This document shows, piece by piece, positions 53,002 to 64,000 of a stretch of 64,000 bases of DNA (the first letter of the stretch is position 1; every line of letters starts with the position of its first letter). The stretch is from Leptobrachium leishanense (taxonomy: Eukaryota > Chordata > Amphibia > Anura > Megophryidae), in contig CM019069.1 of NCBI GenBank assembly GCA_009667805.1, positions 94,523,204 to 94,587,203 of the forward strand, read 5' to 3'. The notes under the pieces are model-generated. The model made no database searches. It saw nothing but the letters and a program-made list of their open reading frames with translations, and had not been told where the DNA came from. Both the position numbers and the translations under genes were made by a program.

Positions 53002-54212
53002 TTAACCACTTCGCTGCGGTGGACGCGCTGAGCGCGTCCAACCGCAGGTAGCGTTCCATGCGGTGGACGCGCTGAGCGCGTCCTCTCTTTGGGGCCAGCG
53101 TTCGGCCGGGTTCCGGCCGATCGCTGGCCCCCCCGGTGCGGGCTGACATCCTCGATGTCAGCCCAGCACCCGGAACCGCCGCTGGAGTAATTAGGTGTCA
53201 TTGCGGGGGCGCGATGACACCTAATTCAGGCACCCCCCCCGCATGTGCGGAGGGGGGGGAGGTCCTTCGGACCTCTCTCCCTCCCAGTCGGCAGCGTGCA
53301 GGGGGGTTAACCCAGGCACCGTTTGGAAGGGCACAGCCTGCACCTGGCATTAACCCCATGAGGGCCGGATCACGAATCGGCGCCGAAAAGCGCCGGTTCG
53401 TGATCCTTTCCCGGAGCTGGCCGACATCTTGGATGTCGGCCAAGCTTCCGGGAATGCCCCCTGAGGACTGGCGTCATCGTGCATAGCACGATGATGCCAG
53501 TCCTGGAGTTAACCCCTAACTGCCACCAATGGTGGAGATGGGGGTTCCAATGAACCCCCTATCTCCCAATCCGTGGCAGTTAGGGGTTAATGTTTGGTAT
53601 TGTTGGATCGGCCAGAGCATGACCGTTCCAGCAATACCAAACATGAGTATAAAAAAGTTTTAAAAAAATAAAATAAAGAAAAAAATAAAAAATAAAATAT
53701 TTTAAAAAAATTATAAAAAAAAATATTTTTTTTTTATTTTTTTTTGGTTTGTTAATGCAGCAATATTGTTCCCATTTCAATTATAATGTGAACAATGATG
53801 CTGCACTAACGATTTTTGTATGCGGTGCGTTTGTTAAAAATCGCGTAATTTTCCCCAAAAAAAAATGTAATGAGACCCCATCTCTATTTTTTTAACAAGC
53901 GCACCCCATACAAATTATAACCGCAATTGCTCGCATCTTAAAATGTGAAAAAAAAACACTTTACACGTTGTAAATTTTTGAAAATTCATATTTTATTGCA
54001 TTTTTTGTTATAATAAACAGACCGGTCATGACGTATACATATAATAATGACATATTATGAATCTGCCGAGTTTGACGGAAAGAACGATATATAATATGTC
54101 TTGGTCATATACTAAAATAAGCCTTCAAAACGCATTTAAACAGGATGAGCAAAAATCGGTAAAAATGAGCTCAGCACAGAGGCGGGAAAAGCCTCAGCAG
54201 CGAAAGGGTTAA
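53002..54212. mobile_element. TTAA-flanked non-autonomous element (piggyBac-like), GC-rich hairpins
   Basis: TTAA at 53002-53005 and 54209-54212; ends CCACTTCGCTGC / GCAGCGAAAGGG. The left half holds nested hairpins (GGACGCGCTGAGCGCGTCC twice, CTGACATCCTCGATGTCAG, GCCGACATCTTGGATGTCGGC type). The right half is AT-rich, with the CTCGGCAGA and GAGCTCATTTTTACCG (minus) stretches shared with 63708-63876. GC-rich open frames here are by-products. Confidence 0.85.
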
Positions 54213-54268
54213 GTAGAATGCATCATCTGCAAGTTACTTATATAACATATGTAACTTGGATCTGCAAC

Positions 54269-54932
54269 TGTCAGGCTCGCGCCAGGATGGAGTCATGGCG
54301 TGGCCTTATGTTTATTTTCCCAGACGCTGGGGGAGAGCAAATCAGGCAGACACAGGAAGCAGTATAAGTAATTAAGTGTATTCTCAAGGTAAGCACACAG
54401 CAACAGTCTTATATACACTTGCAGAATACTGAAAACAAATAGACAAGTCCTTCACAAAGGTAGTCTCTTCTGCTGTACCAGATATAGTGGACTAGGTAGT
54501 GCTCCCCAAGTAGGGTCCAGGAGCTCTTCACAAAAGGTACCTTTAACACAGATAGCCACAGGAGTAGTCTGGATACGCAGGGATAGTGGGCTATGCAGTG
54601 TCCACTGCTGACAAGATCCACAGGCCTGGAACCAGGAGCTCTTCGCAAAGGGTCTTGATGTAACACAGGCAGATGAATAAGGAACACTAGAATAGCAATA
54701 CCAGCACAGAGGAATGTAGGGAATAGACAGACTCAGGGAGAGGCGGCTCACATCACCTCACAAGTAAAGGGCAGGGAACACAAAATGAGAGAGCCCTGAG
54801 AGAAGGGTGTGTCCAGGTTTTATGCACACCACACACCAAATCAGGGCAGGAATTAACCCTTGAGTGATACAGACAGGCAGAGAATGGAAAGCCAGACTGG
54901 TCATAGCAGGTTCCCAGGGCTTAGGCATGACA
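54269..54932. mobile_element. Solo LTR
   Basis: Ends TGTCAGGC / GCATGACA with a 5-bp duplication GCAAC (54264-54268, 54933-54937). 664 bp. It resembles the solo LTR at 20429 in its ends and in its internal AGGAGCTCTTCACAAA repeats. Confidence 0.83.
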
Positions 54933-54937
54933 GCAAC

Positions 54938-55608
54938 TGATCTAGCAAAGAACATCCACTGTGTAGTGTAAATCATTATCTTAATGTCAGAAGATATGAT
55001 ACATAAAATTGATGCCATGGAGAGCAGCTGAGAAGGATTTAGCAGGAAAGGGCTAGTTTCAAGCAATTCTAACACAAACTGAAACATATCTTGTTCTTTG
55101 ACCTAATTTTTCCGGTTGGTTCGCCTAAGAAAAAAGTAGAAACGGAAATGTAGTGATACCAGCCAAAACCTTTGGCTTTGAAGAAGTGTAGCATTGAAAC
55201 AGACACTAAAATACAAACAAAACGGTTTTATAAAGTAGGTTAACAGTACATGGAAGCAGTTGACAGCTAAGAAAAACATGTCGTATAAATAAATGGTATT
55301 GAAATACAGCTAGTTGTTCTTACCATCACTTGCTACAGCATGTAATGAATTAAAAAATTTAAGGCGATATGTAGCACTACCAATGTCCCTGCAGAGAGGA
55401 TGAATTTCAATGATTCATGGATTTTCCACTCTTCCTCCAGTACCCTCAAATGTAAAAAGAAAGAACCATCATAGCGTGACCTGTGTAACCAGAATTATAT
55501 ATCTACTATGTCAGATGCCACTCACTTGATTCATAGCCCACCTAGCTCTGGGTTCGTGGTTTCTGGGTAATTTGTTGGCCACCCAACAGCCCCACTGGCA
55601 TTCAATAT
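54938..55608. other. No gene identified
   Basis: Ordinary AT-rich sequence with short frames only. Confidence 0.5.
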
Positions 55609-56370
55609 TGTGACGTCCAGGGTCCCGGGAGGCGCGCAGGGGGACCCTGGAGTAACTTCTGCCACTCTGCCGGGTGCCAGCAGCTCCAGCAGCACCCAGC
55701 GAGTGTACGCTCGATTAGGGGGCAGAGTGTGGTGTAATGAAGCGGAGCTGCCGGCTTTAAAAACCAAGCGCACACACTGAAGCCTTGCCGTGGACTTGCT
55801 TTCCCGCATCGCTGTTCGTATATCTCAATTTGTATATCTGTTACTGACCCTGCTATTTCTGAGGACCCGATTTGTTGCCGACCTTTGCCTGATATCTGAC
55901 CACTCTCTCTCTGTGCCCCTGCCTGGTGTATCTGCTGCTACTGTGTGCTATAAGACCTTGCCACCTATACCATAGCCGCAGTACAAGTGTCCTTACGTTG
56001 CTGACCTGGTTAACTTATACGATTACTCTCTCTGTGCCCCTGCCTGGTGTATCTGATGCTACTGTGTGCTATCAGACCTTGCCACATATACCATAGCGCA
56101 GTACAAGTGTCCTTATGTTGCTGACCTGGTTCTGTTTTAACGAACGCTCCTGTTCTGTGCCCCTGCCTAGTATCCGCAATCTGTCATTGTTGGTGTGGGC
56201 TACATATCCTGTCGTAGACTGTTGCGCAGTATATATATACATATCTTAGTCTGTGTTGCTGTTTTCCCTGGCCTTTGTGGCAGCTAGAGGTTAGGGTTAG
56301 CGGTCCCAACCATACCAAGGATTGGAGGGTTAGAGGTTTGTTGCTAGGGATCCTACCAGATCTGTCCCAG
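55609..56370 (+). mobile_element. LTR-like fragment
   Basis: Starts TGTGACGTCCAGGG, with a hairpin (CCAGGGTCCC with GGGACCCTGG) and a TTTAAA box at about 55757. It then holds a 130-bp tandem repeat. No matching right terminus or duplication was found, so this is tentative. Confidence 0.35.
55893..56165. repeat. ~135-bp tandem repeat
   Basis: Two full units and a partial third, each with CTCTGTGCCCCTGCCTGGTG, TATCTGxTGCTACTGTGTGC and GTACAAGTGTCCTTA. Confidence 0.88.
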
Positions 56371-56614
56371 GAACCGTTAGAAATATGTATCTTCCAACTT
56401 AAATGCAGGAAATACATACCATAGTGTGTACCGTAAATCTAATTTATGGTATATATTCAACGTGGGTCTAATCACATGATGAGGGACCATATCCTGGTCC
56501 TAGGTACATTGAGCCCAGAAGTTAGTTTTACAGTGCACAACTTCCACAAAAGCCATTTCTTCTAAACAGTTTAGGACAGCAGAAGTATAAAATAAAATGC
56601 AATTTATTCCATAA

Positions 56615-56675
56615 AACACAACAGAAAGCGTTTCGCCATTAGGATCTGTAGTCCTGTGGTTTCCTCAGCTGGCTT
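56615..56675 (-). ncRNA. Decayed hammerhead-like motif (Penelope-type end)
   Basis: On the minus strand CTGAGGA (about 56668-56662), a hairpin (AGGACTAC AGATCCT) and GGCGAAACGC (56637-56628). The core has CTGAGGA instead of CTGATGA, so it is unlikely to cleave. Confidence 0.4.
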
Positions 56676-57438
56676 CTAAAATCAAATGAGCAAAATCCCT
56701 CATATACATATCTATGTTAAACTGCTATCCAATAAGAAATGATGGAAAGGGTGGGATTGTCTCCCACCAATCTATAATTCCCTTTCACTTCTCTACAACC
56801 AATCGTTGGAGGTCCTCTAAATATATGTTCCTCCCCTTCCACCTCAACCCACTATATTTTAATATAGGGTTCCCTGCATTTATTGCTAAAATAAAAGTGT
56901 GAGCATGCGCATCTCGATCAATGCACATCCGGCCAGTGAGTCTCAAAACCAGAAGTGCGGCAACCCACACGATACCGTGGCCGCAATGGATCGAAAATGA
57001 AAGTGCGCATCTACGTATTAACTCATTACTGACTGCCTGTATCCATGGAACATTCTAATTTGTCAATGGCCATGAAATCTTACCTATGGTGATTACGGAG
57101 AGGAAACCTATTCATATAGATTGGCTCAATTAATCGACTCCCTCAGACCATATTGGGGGAATGGCGCTGTGTCTTCTATCTATAGCATACTGATTTATAT
57201 CTGCATACTATTTTAAAATACCATATAGGCAGCATGAATCAAGGGGCAATAGCCCCGGGACATATACATAGTTACACCTATATATGATATGGGGGATATG
57301 TGGTATATACTCAGGGGCGGACTGACAACTAATGGGGCCCCCGGGCACTAGGAGATTGTGTCCTGTCCCCTTGTGCCATGCCCACAGAAGGTCAAACAAA
57401 AAAAATACCACTCATAGCCAGCATGTACATTGTTCTGT
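56676..57438. other. No gene; possible hAT end near 57312
   Basis: Mostly plain sequence. CAGGGGCGGACTGACA at 57312-57327 followed by GGGGCCCCCGGGCA resembles a hAT-type terminus seen on dispersed amphibian repeats; no partner end found. Confidence 0.35.
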
Positions 57439-59493
57439 TTAACCCCTTAGTGACCGAGCGGTTTTACACAAATCTGTCCTTTAGTGACCGCTGCTGTTTT
57501 TACGTTTCTGCGCTGTTTGTGTTTAGGTCAAATTTTCCTCTTACTCGTTTATGCAACCCACACATATTTTACACTGTTTTTCTCGTCATTAAATGGACTT
57601 TCTAAAGATACAATTTTTTTCATCATTTCATATAATTTACTATAAAAAAATTGTGAAATATGACAAAAAAATTGAAAACACCACTTTTTCGAACTTTGAC
57701 CCCCAAAATTTCTTATGTATCAACAACCGTCAAAAAATTTAATTCCTTAGTAGTTTCTAAATTTTGTCCTGAGTTTAACAATACCCAATGTTTACATATT
57801 CCTTGCTTTTTTCCTTATCTTATGCGACAATAAGTGCAAGTAGCATTTTGCAATTTCCAAAGGGTTTATTTTCAAAATTAGTGATAGTGACATTGTACCA
57901 TTGGTATCTGTCATTAATTCCTGAATAACTCTCCACATATACATATTTTTAAAAAGTACACAAATCAAGGTATTAAACTTGGGGTATTTTGACGCTTTCC
58001 ATGCAACCATTTTACCACAAATTTATGGCAAAGTTTGAGAAAAAAGCTTTTTTTGGTGATTTGTTTTTTGAGTGCAATTTAAGAATACATGTACTGAGAA
58101 CTTTAAGGTTTACTGCCAAAAAGCACCACAAAATATGTTCAGCAACATCTTATGAGTAAATTGATAGCACCCATGTATAGGTATGTCAGGTCATTTGGGG
58201 GCTAATAGGCCTTATTTGGGGGCGTGCACATTTCAGTTTTCCAACTTGGAATTTTCACATTTCGTCATCATGCACCCATGTCCTATTTGGGAAATTTTTG
58301 AAGCCGGCCAAAGTAATTTACCCCCATCAAACCATATATTTTTAGAAAGGGCACACCCTAGGGTACTTCAAAGAGTTGTATTTTAACACTTTCCATGCAC
58401 TAGCTCTTTGTCAAACTTTCAGGTAGTCACTTTTTGTGTTCAGCAACATCTTCTGAGTAAAGTGATACCACCCATATATAGATTTGTTGGGTTGTTTTTG
58501 GGGTGCTACGCCAATCTTCTGACATGTGCTTGTCATTTTTCTAAATTGATATATCTTCTTTGCTTACCTTCTTTTTAGGGGCCTTTTTACATACCCCAAT
58601 TTTTTGTATTGCCATGACCGTGCATATATTTGGTAAGCTAACACCCCAAAGTATTGTAAATGAAGTGTTTTTATGCCATGGATGCAACCGTTTGCCCCAA
58701 ACAAATTGGATACTGTGTGGTGGTCATTTTTCATTTTTACACCCACTTTAGTTTTGGACTGTGATTTAGGAGACACTGTTGTCGGTTACTGTATGAAAAC
58801 TCTCCAGGTTATTTTCTGCAAGGTCTCCGGAGTACACCCATGCCCTCCATGCATAGGTTTGCCAGGATTTTGGGAAGGTTCAAATACAATTTTTATGACT
58901 TTCTCATTGGAGTTCAAATTGATATTATTTCTTCAGATAGGCCTATCTTTCGTTTTGGGTCTACCGCATACCCCAGTTTGAATTATTGCCAGAAAAGTGT
59001 TTATATTTGAAATCTTGACACCCCAAGGTATTGCATATGGAGTGCTTTGATGCCATGGATGCAACGGTTTTAGCCCAAAACATTTGAGAAGGTGTGTGGC
59101 ACTTCATGCCGCTACCGAAAGTGATCGCTTGGGGGGAGCGATCACGGACAGACCGGCGGCAGGTAACCATATTGCAAGGATGCCTCGATGTCGAGGCATC
59201 CTTGCAATATACTCAGAGCAACTGGAAGCGATCCAATTGCTCTGTAGAAGTGCGGGTCACCTTTCCGGTTAAACCAGATGTTGATCGCTCCCGGGGAGCG
59301 ATCACAAGGGGCCCGACACTTCTGACCGCCATTGCATGGATGCCTGGACTCCCAGGCAGCCTGCAATGGCGTTTGAGCTACTGGAAGCTTCTAGCGCTCA
59401 AAAGGCCGCAGGATGTACCATGTACGTCAGCGGGTCTAAAAGAGACCCGTAGCCGTGACGTACATGGTACGTCTGCAGTCACTAAGGGGTTAA
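57439..59493. mobile_element. TTAA-flanked non-autonomous element (piggyBac-like)
   Basis: TTAA at 57439-57442 and 59490-59493; inverted ends CCCCTTAGTGACCG / GTCACTAAGGGG. 2,047 bp. The middle has ~300-bp degenerate tandem units (for example TTCAGCAACATCTTATGAGT at 58137 and TTCAGCAACATCTTCTGAGT at 58439, with further units to 59060). The right end has GC hairpins (CGTACATGGTAC type). No transposase seen. Confidence 0.87.
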
Positions 59494-59772
59494 AGAATGA
59501 ATTTTCAAAATAATGATTTTAATGAGCTAAAAAAAATCCATTTGTGCCCAAAGAGATCTTTATTTCATTATTTTTTTTGTTTGTTTTTACACATTACATA
59601 GTGATGTTGGGCATCATTGGAAAGGCCAAATATACTGGGTGCTATACAGAGAGTGAGGCTGTGTATATGTCTGGTGTGCTATAGAGAGGCAGGGAAGCTG
59701 TGTGTATATATTGTGTGTTAGAGGAATGATGTGTATATTTACCCTGTTATGTATACAGCCTCTCTCTATATA

Positions 59773-59856
59773 TACACTATATTGCCAAAAGTATTCGCTC
59801 ACCCATCCATATGCGAGTCAAGGCAGGTGAGCGAATACTTTTGGCAATATAGTGTA
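59773..59856. mobile_element. 80-bp Tc1/mariner-type relic (two terminal repeats back to back)
   Basis: TA, then CACTATATTGCCAAAAGTAT TCGCTCACC, ~22 bp, and the exact mirror, then TA. The terminus matches Tc1-type elements of fish and frogs as I know them. Everything between the ends is lost. Confidence 0.85.
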
Positions 59857-59888
59857 TGTGCCCTGTGTGTTATGTAGAGAAAGGAACA

Positions 59889-59928
59889 ATAGATATCTAT
59901 CTATCTATCTATCTATCGATCTATCTGC
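59889..59928. repeat. (TATC)n microsatellite
   Basis: About ten TATC units with one CGATC interruption. Confidence 0.9.
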
Positions 59929-60735
59929 TGTGTGTGTGTATAAAAGGGACTGTATATATGTATCCTGTTTTTTTTTACATAGAGAAGGAGACTGTTTTTG
60001 TATAACCTGTGTATTTATCTAGAGAATGAGACTGCTGTGCACTGCACGCAGGACAAAGGCATCTGTTGGACTTCAATGCAGAAACACTCCCTCTAGGGTG
60101 GATTGCAACTATAAAGGAGGCCCAGCCCACACCTGAGGATTGGATTTCAGGAAAAACCTGGGGTGGACTCCTGGGCACCAGGACATAGGAACTAGGAGAG
60201 GAACAAAACAGGATCTGTAGGAGCAAGGCAAGAATTGTACTGCCAGGGATCAGGTTACAGCAGGAGCAGCTCTGGCACAGGTCCTTTTGTGGATCTTGCT
60301 TGCTCCTGGGCGTGGATCCTGCACAGAAGCGGAGACAGGTACTAGTACTGTAGACCATATTTCTCGATCTTGCATGAAAATATAATTTGTTTGAGGTTGT
60401 GTCCAATTAAACTTCTGCTAGCCTTCTAAATGAACAAAAGAAACCAGAATATATTGTGTACTCAAAGTACCAATGCTACTTAATGTTACAGATTGACATA
60501 TCAGTCAGACCAGGAATATGTTGATTTCAAATAATTTAGGCTTTTTTGTTTGTTATATTTCATAATGTGTCTGTACATGTGTGCATGGTATATATCAATA
60601 TCATTGGATCAGCTGTAAAGATTGATTGGACAGGAAGCAAAATAGTTAATGTTATCCATTTGTTGCCTCACTACTGAACTTTCTACTTGCTAGACTCTAT
60701 TATCTGATAAGAGGTTTAGGCTATAATTAACTGCA

Positions 60736-61593
60736 GTGCATGTCATTGATAACAAGACCAAGAAAGAACTACAGCTAGTACCCAAGCTCTGGAAGACTGC
60801 AAGAGTGGTACCTATCCATAAAAGTGGTGACAGTACTTTGGTATCCAACTACCGTCCAATATCGTTGCTCCCTGTAATGTCAAAAGTCTTGGAAAAATGC
60901 ATCTACACACAATTACGTGATTATTATCAATATTAGAACTACTTAACCCCGGATCAATCAGGCTTTCGTCCAAATCACTCAACTACAACCGCCCTTTTAA
61001 AAGTCTGCAATGATATCCAAGCTGGGATGGAACAAGGAAACCTAACTGGAGCCATCTTCCTTGATTTTGCCAAGGCCTTTGACACGGTAGACCATGGCAT
61101 CTTGTTAGAAAAACTTAAAAACTCTGGCATTGGTGATCGCACGCTAACCTGGTTTCAATCATATGTATCCGACTGATCACAATATGTGTCAATTTCTGGC
61201 AGCTCCTCCCTCCCGCTCCCAGTCACTTGCGGTGTACCCCAAGGCTCAATACTAGGCCCCCTGCTATTCACAATATTCATAAATGATCTGCCCAACGTCT
61301 GCAAAGCCTCAACTGTACATATGTACGCAGACGACACTGTAATCTATACCAGCAAACCAAATCTCCCGCAGCTGGAGGCCGTGCTGCAAGAACAATTCAC
61401 AGAGGTAGAAAAGTGGATCAAAAACAACAAACTTTTTTTAAATACTGACAAAACTGTAACGATGCTCTTTGGAACAGCACCTACACTACACAAATTGCAA
61501 AATCCCCATCTATGTGTTGGGACAAAATCAAATGGCATGCTTGCTGACCACAGTCACTTCTCTCAAATATCTAGATATGTGGTTGGACCCTAA
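60736..61593 (+). pseudogene. L2-like reverse transcriptase
   Basis: Motifs in order: VVPIHKSGDSTLVSNYRPIS (60808-60870), GFRPNHSTTTALL, AIFLDFAKAFDTVDHG (61050-61098), CGVPQGSILGPLLF (61228-61270) and the catalytic YADD (MYADDTVIYTS, about 61321). TAG at 60934-60936 and TGA near 61174 interrupt it, and a frame change follows NPHLCVGTKS near 61530. Confidence 0.87.
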
Positions 61594-62160
61594 TCTATCC
61601 TTTGGCCCCATAATCGAAAAACTCTCATCTAAACTTTACCCCAAACTAGGTGCCCTGTACAGAAACAAATCCTGCCTGAGTCGCGCGGTAAGAAAGCAGA
61701 TTGTACAGCAAATGCTTATGCCGGCTATTGATTACGGAGATGTAGTGTATGCAGCCGCCCCGCAAACACACCTTCATAAACTTACTAAATTGTATAACTC
61801 ATTCTGCCGCTTTGCGCTACAATGTAACTACATGACCCACCACCCACCATTGTGACATGGTAAAAGCGCTAAACTGGCCATCGCTGGAATCCAGACGCAC
61901 CCTTCACCTTTCCAGCCTGGTGTTTAAGAGCATTTCTGGGAAGCTGCCACCCTACCTGAATAGACTGCTTCCCCCAGCAGCTCCCTCATCCTATAACCTC
62001 CGATCCAGGACCAGCAACTTACTTGCAATACCACAATACAAAAAGAAAGTGGCTCAGTCCTCATTTTCCTACAGAGCACCGCAAATATGAAATAACCTCC
62101 CAGACACCATCAAATCTTCCCCCAGTCTTAAGTCACTCAAGAGCTCCTTACTAACATACC
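61469..62160 (+). pseudogene. L2-like RT thumb and C-terminal region
   Basis: SLKYLDMWLDPNLSFGP, QQMLMPAIDYGDVVYAAAP, then after TGA (61853-61855) WPSLESRRTLHLSSLVFKSI, PPYLNRLLPPA and NNLPDTIKSSPSLKSLKSSL up to 62160. Typical C-terminal domain of CR1/L2-group pol. Confidence 0.82.
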
Positions 62161-62397
62161 TCAATACAGAATGCACCTGTAAACCTGTAACCTAGTGACT
62201 ATATTTCCTACATATTTATTTTCTGTTAATCTGTATATTTGTGTTGTTTTTTTTTTTTTTAATATCTTGCATTGTATTACTTTGTATTTCTGTAACTGTA
62301 ACACTTCAATGTTCTTGAACCCAGGACATACTTGTAAACGAGAGAAATCTCAATGTATCCTTCCTGGTAAAATCCTTTATAAATAAATAAATAAATA

Positions 62398-63703
62398 GTA
62401 CATCTTGAGTATAGCAGTAAGTGTATCTGTTAAATCCTGAAGGGTCTATAATTTTCCTTACACACACCTCTAAGAGCAATAACACATTTTGCATATGCTG
62501 ATTTTTAAATGTGCATTGGCAATTTTTTTAAATGTATTTATTCTCCAATAATTCCTTTAACACTTAGCACACTACATAATGGGCTGTTGACCAACCAGCA
62601 ACATGTTTTTTGGGGTTTTTTTAGCACTTGCACTCAAACAAATTCCAGCATGTAACGGTACTGAAGTGAGAAGTCTAAATGAGCTGATTCTAAGACTAAG
62701 CACCATTGTTTTAGTTGAACAATGGTGTATTTACTTCACTGAACTACAGTGGCTAAACAATGATTATATCTACAGTGAATACTCTATCCAGGGAAATTCG
62801 ATCAAAGTGAGCCATAGCAGAAATGTTTAAATCAAAAGGAACCTGTCTCCTTATTCCACCATTGTTTACCCATAGTTTGCAAATTCACATTCTTTCAATG
62901 TAGCAGAGAACTCAGAAGATGAATCTGTCATATACTGTGGGGTATCAAGTATAATCATAACATCTCATTTAGTAAGTTAATTAATATGCATCACAGAGAG
63001 AATCTGTAGAAATGTACGCATAGTCTTAACTAGTAAATTAATTTCTATATACTGCAGGAAATTGCTTCCCTGCAGTATGCAGATTTCATATGCAGCAGAC
63101 AGTGTGGTTTCCTGCAGCATGTGAAATCTACATACAGCAGGGAAGCACCTTCATAAAATCAAATCATCTCAATCAGTGAATTGATTTCTGTATCATACAG
63201 ACAGGTGATTCCCTACAAAATGTAACTTTCATATGCTGCAGGAATTCTTACCGTCTCAATTGATTTTTTTTATCAAGCGGTTTTCGATAAAAAATGGTCA
63301 GGACCCAATGTTCAATTTGATAAATTGACATTAACATCACTGTTAAAAATCATTGTGACATCTGTACAGTTGATTTTTTTTTTCAATCAGTACTTTCTCA
63401 CAATCTGTCTCTCTGTCCTGGTCTCTCTTTCTTTGTGTCCTGTGTGCCTTTCTTTTACTCGAAAGGCAGTGAGGAACATGGGGATTGGAGAGGGTGGGCT
63501 GCTCAGTCTTCCCCTCAGAGGGGTTTAGCTATGGGAGGTTATAGGAACATATAATGGGGTATTATCATGACGTGATTTGCATCATCAATCTTTAAATGGG
63601 TGTGTTGTTCCCATTGCACATGTGCACCAGGGTGACCGGGTGCTTAGCCTAGCAGCCATGCAGGACTCACGTATCGACTTGAAAAAAACATGATTTTGAC
63701 TAT
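62398..63703. other. No gene identified
   Basis: AT-rich. Around 63050-63240 several loose repeats with TTTCATATGCAGCAG and TGCAGGAATT-type words resemble the subterminal arrays at 20005 and 23790, perhaps a decayed relative. Confidence 0.45.
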
Positions 63704-63876
63704 TTAACCCCTTCACTGTTGAGCCATTTCACCCCGTGTGCTGAGCTCATTTTTACCGTTTTTGTTCATCATGTTTAAACAAGGTTTGAAGTCACGTTTT
63801 ATTATATGACTCAGACATATTATATATCCTTTTTTCTGGCAGACTCGGCAGATTTATAATATATCATTATTATATG
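63704..63876. mobile_element. TTAA element, left end, cut by a Gypsy-B LTR
   Basis: TTAA at 63704-63707, then CCCCTTCACTGTTGAGCC. The next ~165 bp match the right end of 53002-54212 in reverse (GAGCTCATTTTTACCG, CTCGGCAGATT, TCATTATTATATG) up to the LTR at 63877. Confidence 0.82.
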
Positions 63877-64000
63877 TGTAGCGCTCACTCCCGGAGGAGC
63901 CGCTGAAAATGAACCACGGGTCAGTCTCCCCGCACTAGGGAATAAATATACTCCAACACCGTTGTGAGTTTTTATAATTTAAATAGTTTACTAAAATAGT
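63877..64000 (-). repeat. Gypsy-B LTR, inner end, truncated by window edge
   Basis: TGTAGCGCTCACTCCCGGAG and following sequence match 29995-30115 and 36561-36685. It is the 3' end of an LTR read on the minus strand. TATG (63873-63876) would be the 4-bp duplication. Confidence 0.93.

Larger units (their letters stand above)
60730..62397 (+). mobile_element. L2-like LINE, 5' truncated
   Basis: RT and C-terminal domain spread over several frames, ending in TCCTTTATAAATAAATAAAT at 62366-62397, a short A-rich 3' repeat. L2 or a near relative in the CR1/L2 group is the best fit; Rex1-type is an alternative. No endonuclease or duplication seen. Confidence 0.75.

Noticed and set aside
53136..53486. 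116-aa open frame
   Set aside because: Lies in the hairpin-rich part of a non-autonomous TTAA element; no domain, and length explained by GC content.
1..64000. tRNA, rRNA or SINE genes
   Set aside because: I looked for tRNA-like A and B box arrangements and found none convincing; a covariance-model scan could still reveal one.

Overview
The window reads as a transposon-packed intergenic or intronic stretch of a large vertebrate genome, most likely an amphibian and probably a frog. This rests on the mix of CR1, L1-type, RTE-type and L2-like LINEs, Ty3/gypsy elements, Penelope-like palindromes, hAT elements and TTAA-flanked elements whose ends carry the CCCCTTAGTGACC and CCxCTTCGCTGC types of terminus. 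The species call is inference. No complete host gene is visible; one 79-nt stretch with good splice signals (27721-27799) could be a single host exon.

Layout. 1-5600: a minus-strand chromodomain Ty3/gypsy element (Gypsy-A), its 3' LTR cut by the window edge; the shared LTR parts look identical. 6035-9265: a long palindrome with a hammerhead-like motif, its left arm split by a 2.17-kb L1-type element that carries only ORF1 (HAL1-like). 9345-23540: a second palindrome with a hammerhead-like motif in its loop. Its right arm was split by a hAT-like element (10371-21680), which holds a plus-strand gypsy element (Gypsy-B1, 10678-19965), itself split by a 1-kb hAT MITE (16304-17310). A solo LTR (20429-21609) sits in the same hAT, and a CR1 (21756-23304) sits further along the arm. 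23555-26941: an AT-rich hAT-like element holding a non-autonomous LTR element (24402-26726) with an unusual orphan ORF. 29995-37597: Gypsy-B2 on the minus strand, a relative of B1. 40013-41703: a hAT element filled by a 1.1-kb CA/TA-rich array. 41932-49080: two minus-strand CR1 copies, the first interrupted by a second ORF1-only L1-type element. 49155-50270: solo Gypsy-B LTR. 52206-63876: several TTAA-flanked elements, another solo LTR, an 80-bp Tc1-type relic and an L2-like LINE. 63877-64000: the start of a further Gypsy-B LTR.

How the parts work. The autonomous classes are represented by gag/pol (Gypsy-A, B1, B2) and ORF1/endonuclease/RT (CR1, L2-like). All coding regions carry stops, frameshifts or deletions, often CGA to TGA, as expected of methylated CpG decay. 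The most interesting biology is in Gypsy-B. Its Gag has a PNMA-like N-terminus. A canonical GGGAAAC minus-one frameshift site with a downstream stem sits at the gag/pol junction of both copies. The two copies are nearly identical in pol but strongly diverged in the capsid part of gag, which suggests a recombinational capsid swap. Percentages and difference counts are by eye.
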